Positions 7,872 through 18,663 of a stretch of DNA of 64,000 bases are shown here, piece by piece (positions within the stretch are counted from its first letter, which is position 1; each line of letters opens with the position of its first letter). Source of the DNA: Burkholderiales bacterium (GTDB taxonomy: Bacteria > Pseudomonadota > Gammaproteobacteria > Burkholderiales > Burkholderiaceae_C). The notes beneath the pieces were generated by a model. It did no database searches and was not told the origin of the DNA. It worked only from the letters and a program-made list of their open reading frames with translations. Both the position numbers and the translations under genes were made by a program. The stretch spans positions 62,001-126,000 of the forward strand of contig JADJCH010000063.1 of NCBI GenBank assembly GCA_016703325.1, given 5' to 3'.

Positions 7872-9656
7872 ATGAAGTCACCGTCCCTGTCCACCCGCCT
7901 GTGGTTGCCTGCGCTCATTGCCACTGGCGTCATCGCCGTCATGGCTTTCGCCATTGCGGCCCGAACACAGGACCAGATCCAGGCAGGTCAGGTGGTGCAG
8001 AAGGCCCACCTGGACAGCATCGAGCAGGCGGCCCGCTGGGCGGGCCTCACCGATGCCAACGCCGCTCGGGCAATCGCTGCTCTCAGCACCGCCGATGCCA
8101 GCCTGAGAGCGGCGCTGAAGCCGGACATGGAGGCCACCACCGAGAAGATCTCGCAGATCCAGAAGTCCATCGAAAGCAGCGCCACCTCCGAAGCGGAGAA
8201 GGTCTCGCTGGCCAAGGTGGCTGAAACCCGCAAGGCCTACGTCGGCCTGCGCAAGGAGGTCCTGGCCGGCATTGCAGACTCAGCGGCTTCGCCTGAGCAG
8301 GTGCAGGCCGTGCGCAATCACCTCGCGGCCTACCTGGAGGCACAACGCGCCTTCGTGGCCCTGCAGCACCGGCTGGCCGATCAGCATGCACAGGCCATCG
8401 CCGCCCAGCGCATGAACACGGTCTACGGGGTCATCCTGATCATGCTGGTGCTGTCGGGCTTCCTGTTGTCGGCCACCGGACTGGCCATTCGCTCTATCGT
8501 GCCGGCCCTGCGCCGCGTGCTGCAGAGCATCGAACGCATCGCCGCTGGCGATCTCACTGTGCGTGTGGACACCGATCGCCAGGACGAGATCGGTGACCTG
8601 ATGCACGGTCTGGACACGATGACGACCTCGCTGCGCCACCTGGTCGGAGAAGTCCGTTCCGGCGCGGCCGGCATGCAGATCGCCAGCGCGGAGATCGCCA
8701 CCGGCAACGCTGACCTGTCCAACCGCACCGAGCAGACCGCCGGCAGCCTGCAGGAAACCGCCGGCTCCATGTCGCAGCTCACCAGCACGGTGCAGCAGAG
8801 CGCCGAGGCCGCCGCCCAGGCCAACCAGCTCGCCTCGTCCGCCGCCGACGCCGCCCAGCGCGGCGGGCAGGTGGTCAGCCAGGTGGTGAGCAACATGGAC
8901 GAGATCGCCAACTCCAGCCGCAAAATTGGCGACATCATCGGCGTGATCGACGGCATCGCCTTCCAGACCAACATCCTGGCGCTGAATGCCGCGGTGGAAG
9001 CCGCCCGGGCCGGCGAACAGGGCCGCGGCTTTGCGGTGGTGGCCGGGGAGGTGCGCGCGCTGGCGCAGCGCTCGGCCGGTGCGGCCCGCGAGATCAAGTC
9101 GCTGATCGGTGCCTCGATGACGACGGTCGAGCACGGCAGCAAGCTGGTGCAGGACGCCGGCAGCACCATGACCGAGCTGGTGGCCTCGGTGCGGCGCGTC
9201 TCCGACATCATCGGCGAGATCACCGCCTCGGCCACCGAGCAGAACGACGGCATCCGCCAGGTCAACCAGGCCGTCACCAGGCTGGACGAAATGACCCAGC
9301 AGAACGCCGCCCTGGTGGAAGAAAGCGCCGCCGCGGCCGACAGCCTGCGCGAGCAGGCCCAGCGCCTGAACGGCCTGGTGCAGAAGTTCGAGATCGGCCA
9401 GGAACCCGGCAGCGGCCCGGGCAGCAGCAGCATGGGCAGCAGCAGGCCGTCCTTCAGCTCCGCGCCGCCGAGCGCAGCCAGAGCCCGGCCCGCCCCGCCA
9501 TCGGTGACCCCGCTGCCGGCCCGGCCGCTGGCAACGGTGTCGAGCCCCGCGGTCGGCACGGCCGCAGCTGCAATGGCAGCTGCTCCTGCACCTGCTCCGG
9601 CACCCCGCAAGGAAGCGGCCACCACCGCCCCGAGCGACGACTGGGAAACCTTCTGA
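7872..9656 (+). CDS. methyl-accepting chemotaxis protein
   Basis: Transmembrane chemoreceptor of 594 residues. Domains: TM1 at about 9-32, a helical periplasmic sensor of the four-helix-bundle type (about 33-180), TM2 at about 181-205, HAMP to about 262, then the signalling coiled coil. Its hairpin tip IDGIAFQTNILALNAAVEAA is perfectly conserved. After a Pro/Ala-rich linker the protein ends in DWETF, which fits the xWxxF pentapeptide that docks CheR/CheB, so this is a high-abundance type receptor able to recruit its own methylase. GGGAG 8 bp before ATG 7872 fixes the start. A strong terminator follows at 9747. Confidence 0.95.
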   Translation: MKSPSLSTRLWLPALIATGVIAVMAFAIAARTQDQIQAGQVVQKAHLDSIEQAARWAGLTDANAARAIAALSTADASLRAALKPDMEATTEKISQIQKSIESSATSEAEKVSLAKVAETRKAYVGLRKEVLAGIADSAASPEQVQAVRNHLAAYLEAQRAFVALQHRLADQHAQAIAAQRMNTVYGVILIMLVLSGFLLSATGLAIRSIVPALRRVLQSIERIAAGDLTVRVDTDRQDEIGDLMHGLDTMTTSLRHLVGEVRSGAAGMQIASAEIATGNADLSNRTEQTAGSLQETAGSMSQLTSTVQQSAEAAAQANQLASSAADAAQRGGQVVSQVVSNMDEIANSSRKIGDIIGVIDGIAFQTNILALNAAVEAARAGEQGRGFAVVAGEVRALAQRSAGAAREIKSLIGASMTTVEHGSKLVQDAGSTMTELVASVRRVSDIIGEITASATEQNDGIRQVNQAVTRLDEMTQQNAALVEESAAAADSLREQAQRLNGLVQKFEIGQEPGSGPGSSSMGSSRPSFSSAPPSAARARPAPPSVTPLPARPLATVSSPAVGTAAAAMAAAPAPAPAPRKEAATTAPSDDWETF

Positions 9657-9746
9657 CGCGCTCCTCGGCACAGGCCTGCGCCTCACCGAACCTCACACAC
9701 CCATCCTCCCCCGGACCGGTCTGACACCAGACCGGCTCCGTTTCAC

Positions 9747-9785
9747 CAGCGCGCTGCGACTCCCCGGTCGGCGCGCTGATTTTTT
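9747..9785 (+). terminator. rho-independent terminator after the chemoreceptor gene
   Basis: Perfect 8-bp stem CAGCGCGC / GCGCGCTG with a 16-base loop, followed by A and six T. A second hairpin (CCGGTCT / AGACCGG at 9716-9735) lies just before it. Confidence 0.88.
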
Positions 9786-9960
9786 GGGGCCCGCTTGCCC
9801 CGTGCATCCGCGCCGTCCTGTCACCGTGTGGGGACGGTCTGCGAGATGCGCAGCTTTTCGGCCGAATCTTCGCGCTTGCGCGGCGGCCTCGGTTCATAGA
9901 CTGCGTCGATCCATCCTCCCTGACCCGGAGGATCCTGCGCCCTACTGCGTTCCATGCCCC

Positions 9961-12600
9961 ATGAACACTCCCGACGACCTCAGTGCCCACATGCGCAGCG
10001 TCCTGGCTGCCGAGCGCGACCTGCGTGACCTGGGGGTGGTGTGGCAGATGATCGAATCCAGCGCTGCCATCAGCTGCCCGGACGAGGCGGCCAGCATCCT
10101 GCCCACCCTGATCCAGACGCGTGAACGCTTCCAACGCCTGCAGTCCCGCCTGATCGAGCGCATGGCCGGCGAATACCGTGCCGAGCTGGAGGACGACCTC
10201 ACCGCCAAGGCACAGTGCGCCATCGACATCCTGGTGCGCAACCTCTACGAGCGCACCGCCGACGTCGGTTTCCTGGCCACCGATGACGGGGTACGGAGCT
10301 TCTGCGCCGAAGTGGGTGCCAACACAAACTCCACCGGCAGCGATGAAACCCGCATCGCGATGCGCCAGCGCCTGTGCGACTACCAGGCCAAGTACAGCGT
10401 CTACGACGACATTCTGCTGCTGGGCAGCGACGGCCGCGTGCTGCTGCGCCTGGACGAAGCCGGTACCCTGACGCACAGCGGCGACCCGATCGTCGCTGCC
10501 GCCCTTCAGGCCAACGGCTGCGTGGAGCGCCATGCCCCCAGCGACCTGGCCGCCGACGGCCAGCCGGCGCTGCTGTACGGCCACCGCATCGTGGACGAAC
10601 GCAGCGGCCAGGCCATGGCGGTGCTGGTGCTGCGCTTTCGCTTCCAGGACGAGATGCAGCGCATCTTCAGCGACGTGGCCGACGAGCGCCACCAGATGGC
10701 CCTGCTGCTGCTGGATGACCAGCATCGCGTCATCGCCAGCGACGACACCGCCCACGTGCCCATCGGCGCACGCATGCGTGCGGTGCCGGCGGGGCAGGTG
10801 GCGCTGACCACCTTTGCCGGCCGGGAGTACCTGGCCGTGCGCTGCCGCACCCACGGCTACCAGGGCTACCAGGGCCCCGGCTGGGAAGCACTCGCCATGG
10901 TGTCCCTGCTCACGGCCTTCCGCCAGCACGCAGGGCGGGACGAGGAAGACCCCAGCACCGTCCCGCTGGACAACGAGGAACTGCGCGCCATCGGCCACGA
11001 GGCGGACGCCATCAACCGCGACCTGCGCCGGGTGGTCTGGAACGGCCGCCTGGGCAGTGGCGGCGCCGGCGCAGAGGCGCTGCGGCAGGGCGACGCCAAC
11101 CGCCTCAAGGCCGTGCTGGCCCAGGTCAACAGCGCCGGCCAGCGCACCCGCGCGCGCGTCAGCCGCGCCACCCGGGAGCTCTACCGCACCGCCCTGGCCC
11201 GCACCCGCCACCAGGCCACCGACCTGGCCCGCCTGGGCGCGGACGTGATGGACCGCAACCTGTACGAGCGCGCCAACGACTGCCGCTGGTGGGCCCTGTC
11301 CCCGGCGCTGCAGCGCAGCCTGTCCGAAGGAGCGGCCGCCGATGGCGATCCCTCACGGCAAGCCAACGACATCAACCGCGTGCTGGACCACATCCACCGC
11401 TTGTACACCGTCTACAGCCGGCTCGCGGTGTTCGATGCCGCAGGCCTGCTGCGCGGCTGCTCCGGCAGTGCAGACGCAGCGCTGCAGATCGGCCAGCCCA
11501 TCGACGCGCGCTGGCTGGAGGCCGTGCGCGGCCTCACCGACCCGCAGCGCTACGCAGTCAGCCCCTTCGAGGACTGCAGCCTGCACGACCAGGGCCCCAC
11601 CTACGTCTACCTGGCCGCCATCCGCACGCCAGGCAGCCAGGCCCTGCTGGGGGGCATCGCCATCGTCTTTGCCGCGGCCCGCGAGTTCGGCACCATGCTG
11701 CGGGAGGTTCTGGCCGACCGGGTCGGGATGGCCGCGTTCGTCGACGCCGGCGGCCAGCTGCTGGCCACCAGCCACCCTGAGCTCGCAGGAGGCGCGTTGC
11801 TCAACTTCGCCGGCGAACAGGCCCTGGTGGAACACGAGGGCACCCACTACGCCTGCGCCCGCGTGCGCTGCAGCGGCTACCGGGAGTTCAAGCGCAGCGA
11901 CGGCTACGACAACGGCGCCAGCGCGATCGTCGCGCTGCGCCTGGGCAACGCGGAACGCCGCCGCACCGCGCTGGGCGAAGAGGTGATGCTGGCGCCCACC
12001 CTGCCGCAGCGCCGCTGGTCGATGGAGGTGGCCGTGTTCCAGGTCGGCGCAGCGCGTTATGCCCTGCCGGCCGAGGCGGTGCTCACCGCACTGACGCCGA
12101 AGAACCTGGTGCGCACCCCCAGCACGCGCCCGCTGGCTGTGGGGCTGCTGGAAGTGACCGAAAGCGAGCGCACCCGCCTGGTGCAGGTGATCTGCGCGCG
12201 CCGCCGGTTCGGCGTGCCCTACCCGCCCCGCTCCACCGACGGCGTGGTGCTGGTGCTGCGCTCCCCGCAGTGCCCGGAGCTGCCGGCCGTCGGCCTGCGG
12301 GTGGACGACGTGCTGGCCGTCATCAGCGTGGACCGCCGGCGCCTGCACCCGGCCCCGCAGGGCCTGACCCAGTTCGCCTCCTGGATGAGCGGCCTGCTGG
12401 ACTGCGAAGTGCAGCGCCTGGGCGACGAACAGATCCGCACCGTGCTGCTGCAGTTGCTGGACCCGCGCCAGATCTGCGCCGAGATCCTCGGTGCGGTGGA
12501 CGCCCCGGACCCCTGGGCCCGGGAAGACGGCGGGCCGCCGGCCTCGCTCGGCCACCCCCTCAACCGAGCGGCCGCTGCAGCGGCGACACTCGCGGCATGA
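9961..12600 (+). CDS. soluble double-sensor (Cache-like) protein with C-terminal CheW domain
   Basis: An 879-residue protein without any convincing membrane segment. It contains an internal duplication: RNLYERTADVGFLA at about 93 and RNLYERANDCRWWA at about 431 begin two long repeats. Each carries a PAS/Cache-like beta region (YSVYDDILLLGSDGRVLLR and YTVYSRLAVFDAAGLLRGC) and each ends in a motif around GYQGYQGPGW or GYREFKRSDGYD. From about residue 687 (VAVFQVGAARYALPAEAV) to about 850 is a CheW-type domain. Inference: two sensory halves coupled directly to the CheA/receptor array from the cytoplasm. The ATG at 9961 was chosen because recognisable sequence begins there. The stop overlaps the next gene (ATGA). 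Confidence 0.8.
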   Translation: MNTPDDLSAHMRSVLAAERDLRDLGVVWQMIESSAAISCPDEAASILPTLIQTRERFQRLQSRLIERMAGEYRAELEDDLTAKAQCAIDILVRNLYERTADVGFLATDDGVRSFCAEVGANTNSTGSDETRIAMRQRLCDYQAKYSVYDDILLLGSDGRVLLRLDEAGTLTHSGDPIVAAALQANGCVERHAPSDLAADGQPALLYGHRIVDERSGQAMAVLVLRFRFQDEMQRIFSDVADERHQMALLLLDDQHRVIASDDTAHVPIGARMRAVPAGQVALTTFAGREYLAVRCRTHGYQGYQGPGWEALAMVSLLTAFRQHAGRDEEDPSTVPLDNEELRAIGHEADAINRDLRRVVWNGRLGSGGAGAEALRQGDANRLKAVLAQVNSAGQRTRARVSRATRELYRTALARTRHQATDLARLGADVMDRNLYERANDCRWWALSPALQRSLSEGAAADGDPSRQANDINRVLDHIHRLYTVYSRLAVFDAAGLLRGCSGSADAALQIGQPIDARWLEAVRGLTDPQRYAVSPFEDCSLHDQGPTYVYLAAIRTPGSQALLGGIAIVFAAAREFGTMLREVLADRVGMAAFVDAGGQLLATSHPELAGGALLNFAGEQALVEHEGTHYACARVRCSGYREFKRSDGYDNGASAIVALRLGNAERRRTALGEEVMLAPTLPQRRWSMEVAVFQVGAARYALPAEAVLTALTPKNLVRTPSTRPLAVGLLEVTESERTRLVQVICARRRFGVPYPPRSTDGVVLVLRSPQCPELPAVGLRVDDVLAVISVDRRRLHPAPQGLTQFASWMSGLLDCEVQRLGDEQIRTVLLQLLDPRQICAEILGAVDAPDPWAREDGGPPASLGHPLNRAAAAAATLAA

Positions 12601-12956
12601 CCCAGACCACCCGCGACCCCATCGACGGCAACCAGCTTCCCCTGCCCGACAGCTTCCGCCAACTGCACCTGGACGGGTGCGGCCGCCTGCAACTGCCGGT
12701 GGCCGAACTGCTGCAGCGCGCCGAACTCTGCGAAGACCTGGCCCTGCAACTGCAGGACAGTGCCCGGCACATCCACTTCGACCTCGGCGTGGCCGAGGAG
12801 GACGTGCTCGGCCGCCTCCACGCCGGCCTGGCCACCCCGCAGGCCGAGCTGCGCCCCGGCGAGGCCGAGTGGGTCACCGCCCGGGTGGCCGAACTGCTCG
12901 ACTGGCTGGACCGGCTGCCGCAGGAACTGCTGCCGCCCACACGGCCTGCACGCTGA
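12597..12956 (+). CDS. small uncharacterised protein coupled to the Cache-CheW gene
   Basis: 119 residues, acidic, no membrane segment or known motif. The sequence is mostly predicted helical (LQLPVAELLQRAELCEDLAL; AEWVTARVAELLDWLDRL). The start codon overlaps the stop of the preceding gene by 4 bp (ATGA), which implies translational coupling and a shared role, perhaps as a partner or regulator of the soluble chemosensor. No function is assigned. Confidence 0.6.
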   Translation: MTQTTRDPIDGNQLPLPDSFRQLHLDGCGRLQLPVAELLQRAELCEDLALQLQDSARHIHFDLGVAEEDVLGRLHAGLATPQAELRPGEAEWVTARVAELLDWLDRLPQELLPPTRPAR

Positions 12957-12984
12957 GGGCCGACTTCAGCCCCCTGCGCCGGAC

Positions 12985-13037
12985 CGGCGGAAAGCGGCGG
13001 AAAGCGGCAGGAAGCGGCAGGAAACGGCGGAAAGCGG
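12985..13037. repeat. five tandem 10-bp repeats between convergent genes
   Basis: Units of CGGCGGAAAG, with variants CGGCAGGAAG and CGGCAGGAAA, repeat five times in the gap between the small gene ending at 12956 and the OmpA gene ending at 13053. No hairpin with a T-tract is formed. Confidence 0.75.
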
Positions 13038-13052
13038 CCAGTCTGCGCGCGC

Positions 13053-13811
13053 TCACTTGCCCTGGGCGGCTGACTCCGGCTCGCTCAGGAAGATCTCCAC
13101 CCGGCGGTTGCGGGCGCGGCCCTCGGCGCTGGCGTTGTCTGCCACCGGCTGGTTCTCGCCGCGGCCGGCCACACCGATGCGAGAGGCCGGCAGCCCCTGG
13201 CGCTGCAGGTGCTCGCGCACACTCTCGGCTCGCTCCAGGCTGAGGGCGTTGTTCAGCGCCTGGCTGCCGGTGTTGTCGGTGTGGCCCACCACCTGCACCC
13301 GCATGCCCGCGTCCAAACCGTGGGCAAACTGGTTCAGCAGGCCGGCCATGTCCGGCTTCACCGCGGCGCGGCCGACATCGAAGCTGTAGTCGGCCGGGAT
13401 GTTCAGCTTCAACTGGTTGTCCGCCGTGCGGACCACATCCACCCCGGTGCCGCGGGTGGCCTGCTCCATGGCACGCTGCTTGTCCTGCATGCGTTTGGTC
13501 CAGAGGTTGCCCGCCACCGCACCGACCACCCCGCCCACCACCGCTCCCTTGCCGGCCTTGCCGCCGGTGGCCGAGCCGATGATGGCCCCGCCCACCGCAC
13601 CGATGGCCGCCCCTTTGGCCGTGCCCTGCTCCCGCTCGCTCATGCTCTCGCAGCCCGCCAGCCCCCAGGCCACCGCACTGCAGGCCAGCAGCAGCGCCAC
13701 CGAGCGCGACCGGGCCGGTGGCCCGCGACGAACGGGGCCGGTGCCTGGCAGCGCTGCTGGGGCACCGACAAGGGAAGAAACCAGTGGGACAGCGGACATG
13801 GACTTGTGCAT
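13053..13811 (-). CDS. OmpA family lipoprotein with glycine-zipper domain
   Basis: A 252-residue outer-membrane lipoprotein of the YiaD type. A hydrophobic signal ends in the lipobox LAGC (about residues 51-54). It is followed by glycine-zipper repeats (GAAIGAVGGAIIGSATGG, GAVVGGVVGAVAG) and a C-terminal peptidoglycan-binding OmpA domain with the signatures VGHTDNTGS, NNALSLERAESV and GRGENQPVADN...GRARNRRVEI. It would anchor the outer membrane to murein. The start at 13811 has AGGAG 7 bp upstream; this leaves an unusually long n-region before the signal, so a later start is possible. Confidence 0.87.
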   Translation of the reverse strand: MHKSMSAVPLVSSLVGAPAALPGTGPVRRGPPARSRSVALLLACSAVAWGLAGCESMSEREQGTAKGAAIGAVGGAIIGSATGGKAGKGAVVGGVVGAVAGNLWTKRMQDKQRAMEQATRGTGVDVVRTADNQLKLNIPADYSFDVGRAAVKPDMAGLLNQFAHGLDAGMRVQVVGHTDNTGSQALNNALSLERAESVREHLQRQGLPASRIGVAGRGENQPVADNASAEGRARNRRVEIFLSEPESAAQGK

Positions 13812-13981
13812 CAGAGAACTCCTGTGAAATACGGCGCCCCAGGCGCCGATGACCCCGATCTTGGGGCGATGCTGCATTGCACAAGCAACGACCCGAAACC
13901 CCGGGGCGAGTTCCCGGACGCCTGTAACCCGCGGGTTGCGGGTCTTTCGCGGGGTGACAGCAGGCGCGGAGCCGGTCCGGC

Positions 13982-15865
<1,884 letters not shown>

Positions 15866-15945
15866 GCCCAGATGATGCGCTGCAATCCGTGCACTGTGCA
15901 CCCAGGCCGCAGGGCATCCCCGTGCAACGGCCGTCACGGCAGCCG

Positions 15946-16983
15946 TCAGTAGCCCCGCTGGCGATCCACCCGATGCCGCAGCGGCTCGCCGCAGTGCAGC
16001 GCCCGCAGGTTCTCCACCACCACCGCCGCAGCGCTGCGGGCATCGGTCAGCGCGGCCGCATGCGGCAGCAGCGTCACCGCCGGGTGGCTCCAGAAGGGGT
16101 GGCCGGCCGGCAGTGGCTCGGTGGCAAACACGTCCAGCAGTGCATGCCCCAGCCAGCCGGAGTCCAGCGCGGCCAGCAGGTCGGCCTCCACCACATGCCC
16201 GCCGCGGGCCAGGTTGACCAGCGCCGCGCCGGCCGGCAGGCGGGCCAGGAAGTCCGCGTCGATCAGCCCCCGCGTGGCGTCGGTGAGCGGCAGCAGGTTG
16301 ACGACGATCTCGCTGTCGGCCAGCAGCGCGGGCAGGGCCGCCGGTCCGGCCTGGACCTGGACCTGGACCTGGACCTGGACCTGGACCTGGACGGTGCCGC
16401 CGCCGTCCAGGGGCCCGCCGTCCGGTGCGTGGGTGAGCGCAGCCCCACCCTTGCCCCCACCCGCACGCCAGGCCCGCACCCGGTAGCCCTGCGCCGCCAA
16501 CCGCGCGGCAGCGGCCCGGCCCATCTGCCCCCAGCCCAGCACCGTGACCGCCACCTCGTCGGCGCGGCGCTGCGCTCGCTGCCGCCACACCCCGGCGCGC
16601 TGCTGCACCGCGTAGTGGTGGAAGCCGCGGTGCAGCGTCAGGACCGCCCAGAGCGCGGTCTCGGCCATCGCGGCGTTCATCGCCGGATCCACCATGCGGG
16701 CGATCGGTACCTGCGGCGGCAGCGTCGGGTCGGCCAGCAGCCGGTCCACCCCGGCCCACAGCGACTGGATCAGCCGCAGCTTCGGCAGCCCCTGCAGGCG
16801 GCCCGGCGGCGGGTTGGCCACCACGGCCACTTCCACACGGTCCGGCCAGGTCGGTGGCGGGTCGCCGCGGTCCACCCACCAGGTCAACGGCAGCCCCGCC
16901 ACCTCAGCGGCGTGGCGCAACGCGTCGGCCCAGCCTTCACGCTCCTCGTCGTTGGCCCACCGGCCGGTCAGCAGCACGTCCAT
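15946..16983 (-). CDS. ghrA: D-2-hydroxyacid dehydrogenase, glyoxylate/hydroxypyruvate reductase A-like
   Basis: NAD(P)H-dependent reductase of 2-oxoacids such as glyoxylate and hydroxypyruvate, 345 residues. The Rossmann motif GWGQMGRAAA is at about 154; the substrate arginine is in NLARGGHVV and the catalytic histidine in LLPHAAAL near the end. The unusual feature is (Val-Gln) repeated seven times at about 199-212, encoded by a perfect hexanucleotide array at 16351-16392. It lies in a loop of the nucleotide-binding domain and probably does not abolish folding, though this is not certain. Divergent from the next gene with a 68-bp gap. Confidence 0.85.
   Translation of the reverse strand: MDVLLTGRWANDEEREGWADALRHAAEVAGLPLTWWVDRGDPPPTWPDRVEVAVVANPPPGRLQGLPKLRLIQSLWAGVDRLLADPTLPPQVPIARMVDPAMNAAMAETALWAVLTLHRGFHHYAVQQRAGVWRQRAQRRADEVAVTVLGWGQMGRAAAARLAAQGYRVRAWRAGGGKGGAALTHAPDGGPLDGGGTVQVQVQVQVQVQVQAGPAALPALLADSEIVVNLLPLTDATRGLIDADFLARLPAGAALVNLARGGHVVEADLLAALDSGWLGHALLDVFATEPLPAGHPFWSHPAVTLLPHAAALTDARSAAAVVVENLRALHCGEPLRHRVDRQRGY
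16351..16392. repeat. perfect hexanucleotide microsatellite (CTGGAC) x7 inside ghrA
   Basis: Seven identical 6-bp units, 42 bp in all, read on the opposite strand as alternating Val-Gln. Being a multiple of three, gain or loss of units would change protein length without a frameshift. Confidence 0.97.
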
Positions 16984-17051
16984 GACGGTATGCTAACCAG
17001 CGCCCGGCCGGGCGGCCCCGTCCTGGCGCCCAACCGGCGACAATCTCGCCG

Positions 17052-18326
17052 GTGAATCCTGCCCCGATCTTCCTGCCCTGCGCCGCCGGCGTGGAGCCCC
17101 TGCTGGCCGACGAAGTGCGTGCCATCCTGCAAGCCGCCGGCGCCCCGCGCGCCGCAGAGTCCGTGCAGCCCGGCCGCGGCGGTGTCGGCCTGGTCGCCAG
17201 CGCGGCCAGCGCCATGCGCCTGAACCTGGAGAGCCGCCTGGCCCAGCGTGTGCTCTGGCAGGTGGCCGAAGGCGGCTACCGGGACGAGCGGGACCTCTAC
17301 GACCTGGCCCACGGCGTGCGCTGGACCGACTGGATCACCCCGCGCCAGACCCTGCGGGTGGACTGCACCGCGCAGCGCTCCCCGCTGCAGAGCCTGCACT
17401 TCGCGGCCCTGCGCATCAAGGACGCGGTGTGTGACGCGATGCGCGAGGCCTGCGGCGAGCGGCCGGACGTGGACCCGCGCCACCCCGATCTGTCGCTGGT
17501 GCTGCACCTGCAGGAGGAGCACGCCACGCTGCTGGTGGACCTCTCCGGCGAGGCCCTGTTCAAACGCGGCTGGCGCGACGAGAGCCAGGGCGCCGTCAAG
17601 GGCGAGGCCCCGCTGAAGGAGACCCTGGCCGCCGCGATGCTCGCCGCCGCAGGCTGGCACGGCCGCGCCGAGGACGGCCCGCTGCTGGACCCCTGCTGTG
17701 GCGCCGGCACCATCGCCATCGAGGCCGCACAGATCGCCTGCGGCATGGCCCCCGGCCTGCAGCGCCGCAGCTTTGCCTTCGAGCGGCTGCTGCCCTTCCG
17801 CGCCGAGGCCCCCGCCTGGCAGCAGATGAAGGCCGAGGCCCGCGGCCGCGTCCATGCCCCCGCGGTGGCGGTGTATGCCGGCGACGTGGCCTTCCGCATG
17901 ACCGACTTCGCCAGCCGCAACGCCGAACGCGCCGGTGTGGGCCGCGCCATCGACTTCAAGACCGCCGACGCGCTGCAGCGCCCCTGCCCGGCCGAACGCG
18001 GCGTGCTGATGCTCAACCCGCCCTACGGCGAGCGCATCGACGCCAAGGGCACGGCGGGGGTCGGCGCCCGTGCGCGGGAAGGCTTTGAAGGCGGCGGCAC
18101 GTCGCAGGCCTTCTTCAGCGCCCTGGCCAGCCACTGGAAAAAACACTACCCCGGCTGGACCGCCTGGGTGCTCAGCCCGGACGCCAAACTCCCCCAGGCC
18201 ATGCGCCTGAAGGAAAGCCGCCGCGTACCGATGTGGAACGGCCCGATCGAATGCCGGCTGTTCCGCTTCGACCTGGTGGCCGGGTCGATGCGCGAGGGGG
18301 CGACCCCCGCTCCCGTCAGGGACTGA
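17052..18326 (+). CDS. THUMP-domain class I rRNA methyltransferase, RlmL-like
   Basis: A 424-residue SAM-dependent RNA methyltransferase related to the N-terminal half of E. coli RlmKL, which makes m2G2445 in 23S rRNA. The N-terminal ferredoxin-like and THUMP region (about 1-165) includes RIKDAVCDAMRE and LFKRGWRDE. The methyltransferase domain has motif I LDPCCGAGTIAIEA (about 215) and the catalytic NPPYGERI (about 318). The start is GTG 17052; no ATG precedes the conserved IFLPCAAGVEPLLADE. The last 11 bp overlap the convergent MNT gene. Confidence 0.9.
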   Translation: MNPAPIFLPCAAGVEPLLADEVRAILQAAGAPRAAESVQPGRGGVGLVASAASAMRLNLESRLAQRVLWQVAEGGYRDERDLYDLAHGVRWTDWITPRQTLRVDCTAQRSPLQSLHFAALRIKDAVCDAMREACGERPDVDPRHPDLSLVLHLQEEHATLLVDLSGEALFKRGWRDESQGAVKGEAPLKETLAAAMLAAAGWHGRAEDGPLLDPCCGAGTIAIEAAQIACGMAPGLQRRSFAFERLLPFRAEAPAWQQMKAEARGRVHAPAVAVYAGDVAFRMTDFASRNAERAGVGRAIDFKTADALQRPCPAERGVLMLNPPYGERIDAKGTAGVGARAREGFEGGGTSQAFFSALASHWKKHYPGWTAWVLSPDAKLPQAMRLKESRRVPMWNGPIECRLFRFDLVAGSMREGATPAPVRD

Positions 18327-18663
18327 TCGCGCGGCCGGCCAACAGCTCGAAGCCGCGCGCCTGGACGGCTTGCTGCAGCGTGGCCGGCAGGTCAGCCAAG
18401 CGCGCCAGATCGACTCGCCATGGCAAGTCGCTGTCGTCCAGGTCCGCGCGCAGTTCGGCCAGCGCCAGGTCGGACACGGGATCCAGCACCACCAGGTCCA
18501 GGTCCGAGTGGGACTTCACGGGTCGTTCAGCCGACCAGCCCTGCACCCGCGAACCGTAGGCCAGCACCCGCGCCTGCGACAGCCGCTGCCGCAGCAGGCG
18601 ACAGACTTCGTCGCGCTCGTGCGCTGTCAAGTGCAGTCGCGGCCCGTTTTGAGGCGGCTTCAT
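18316..18663 (-). CDS. MNT-type nucleotidyltransferase antitoxin
   Basis: A 115-residue minimal nucleotidyltransferase. The signature GSRVQGWS (about 37-44) followed by SDLDLVV (about 52-58) is the GSx-DxD active site. Known MNT antitoxins of the HEPN/MNT (MntA/HepT) class AMPylate the HEPN toxin to neutralise it. The adjacent gene encodes the HEPN partner and the two overlap by 4 bp, so this is a complete toxin-antitoxin operon. Confidence 0.87.
   Translation of the reverse strand: MKPPQNGPRLHLTAHERDEVCRLLRQRLSQARVLAYGSRVQGWSAERPVKSHSDLDLVVLDPVSDLALAELRADLDDSDLPWRVDLARLADLPATLQQAVQARGFELLAGRAISP

Noticed and set aside
9857..9868. Second sigma-28 promoter (TCGGCCGAATCT) before the Cache-CheW gene
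   Set aside because: The -10-like core is present but nothing resembling a -35 lies 15 bp upstream.
16351..16392. Possible CRISPR-like repeat array
   Set aside because: Units are 6 bp, contiguous and without spacers, so it is a microsatellite, not a CRISPR.
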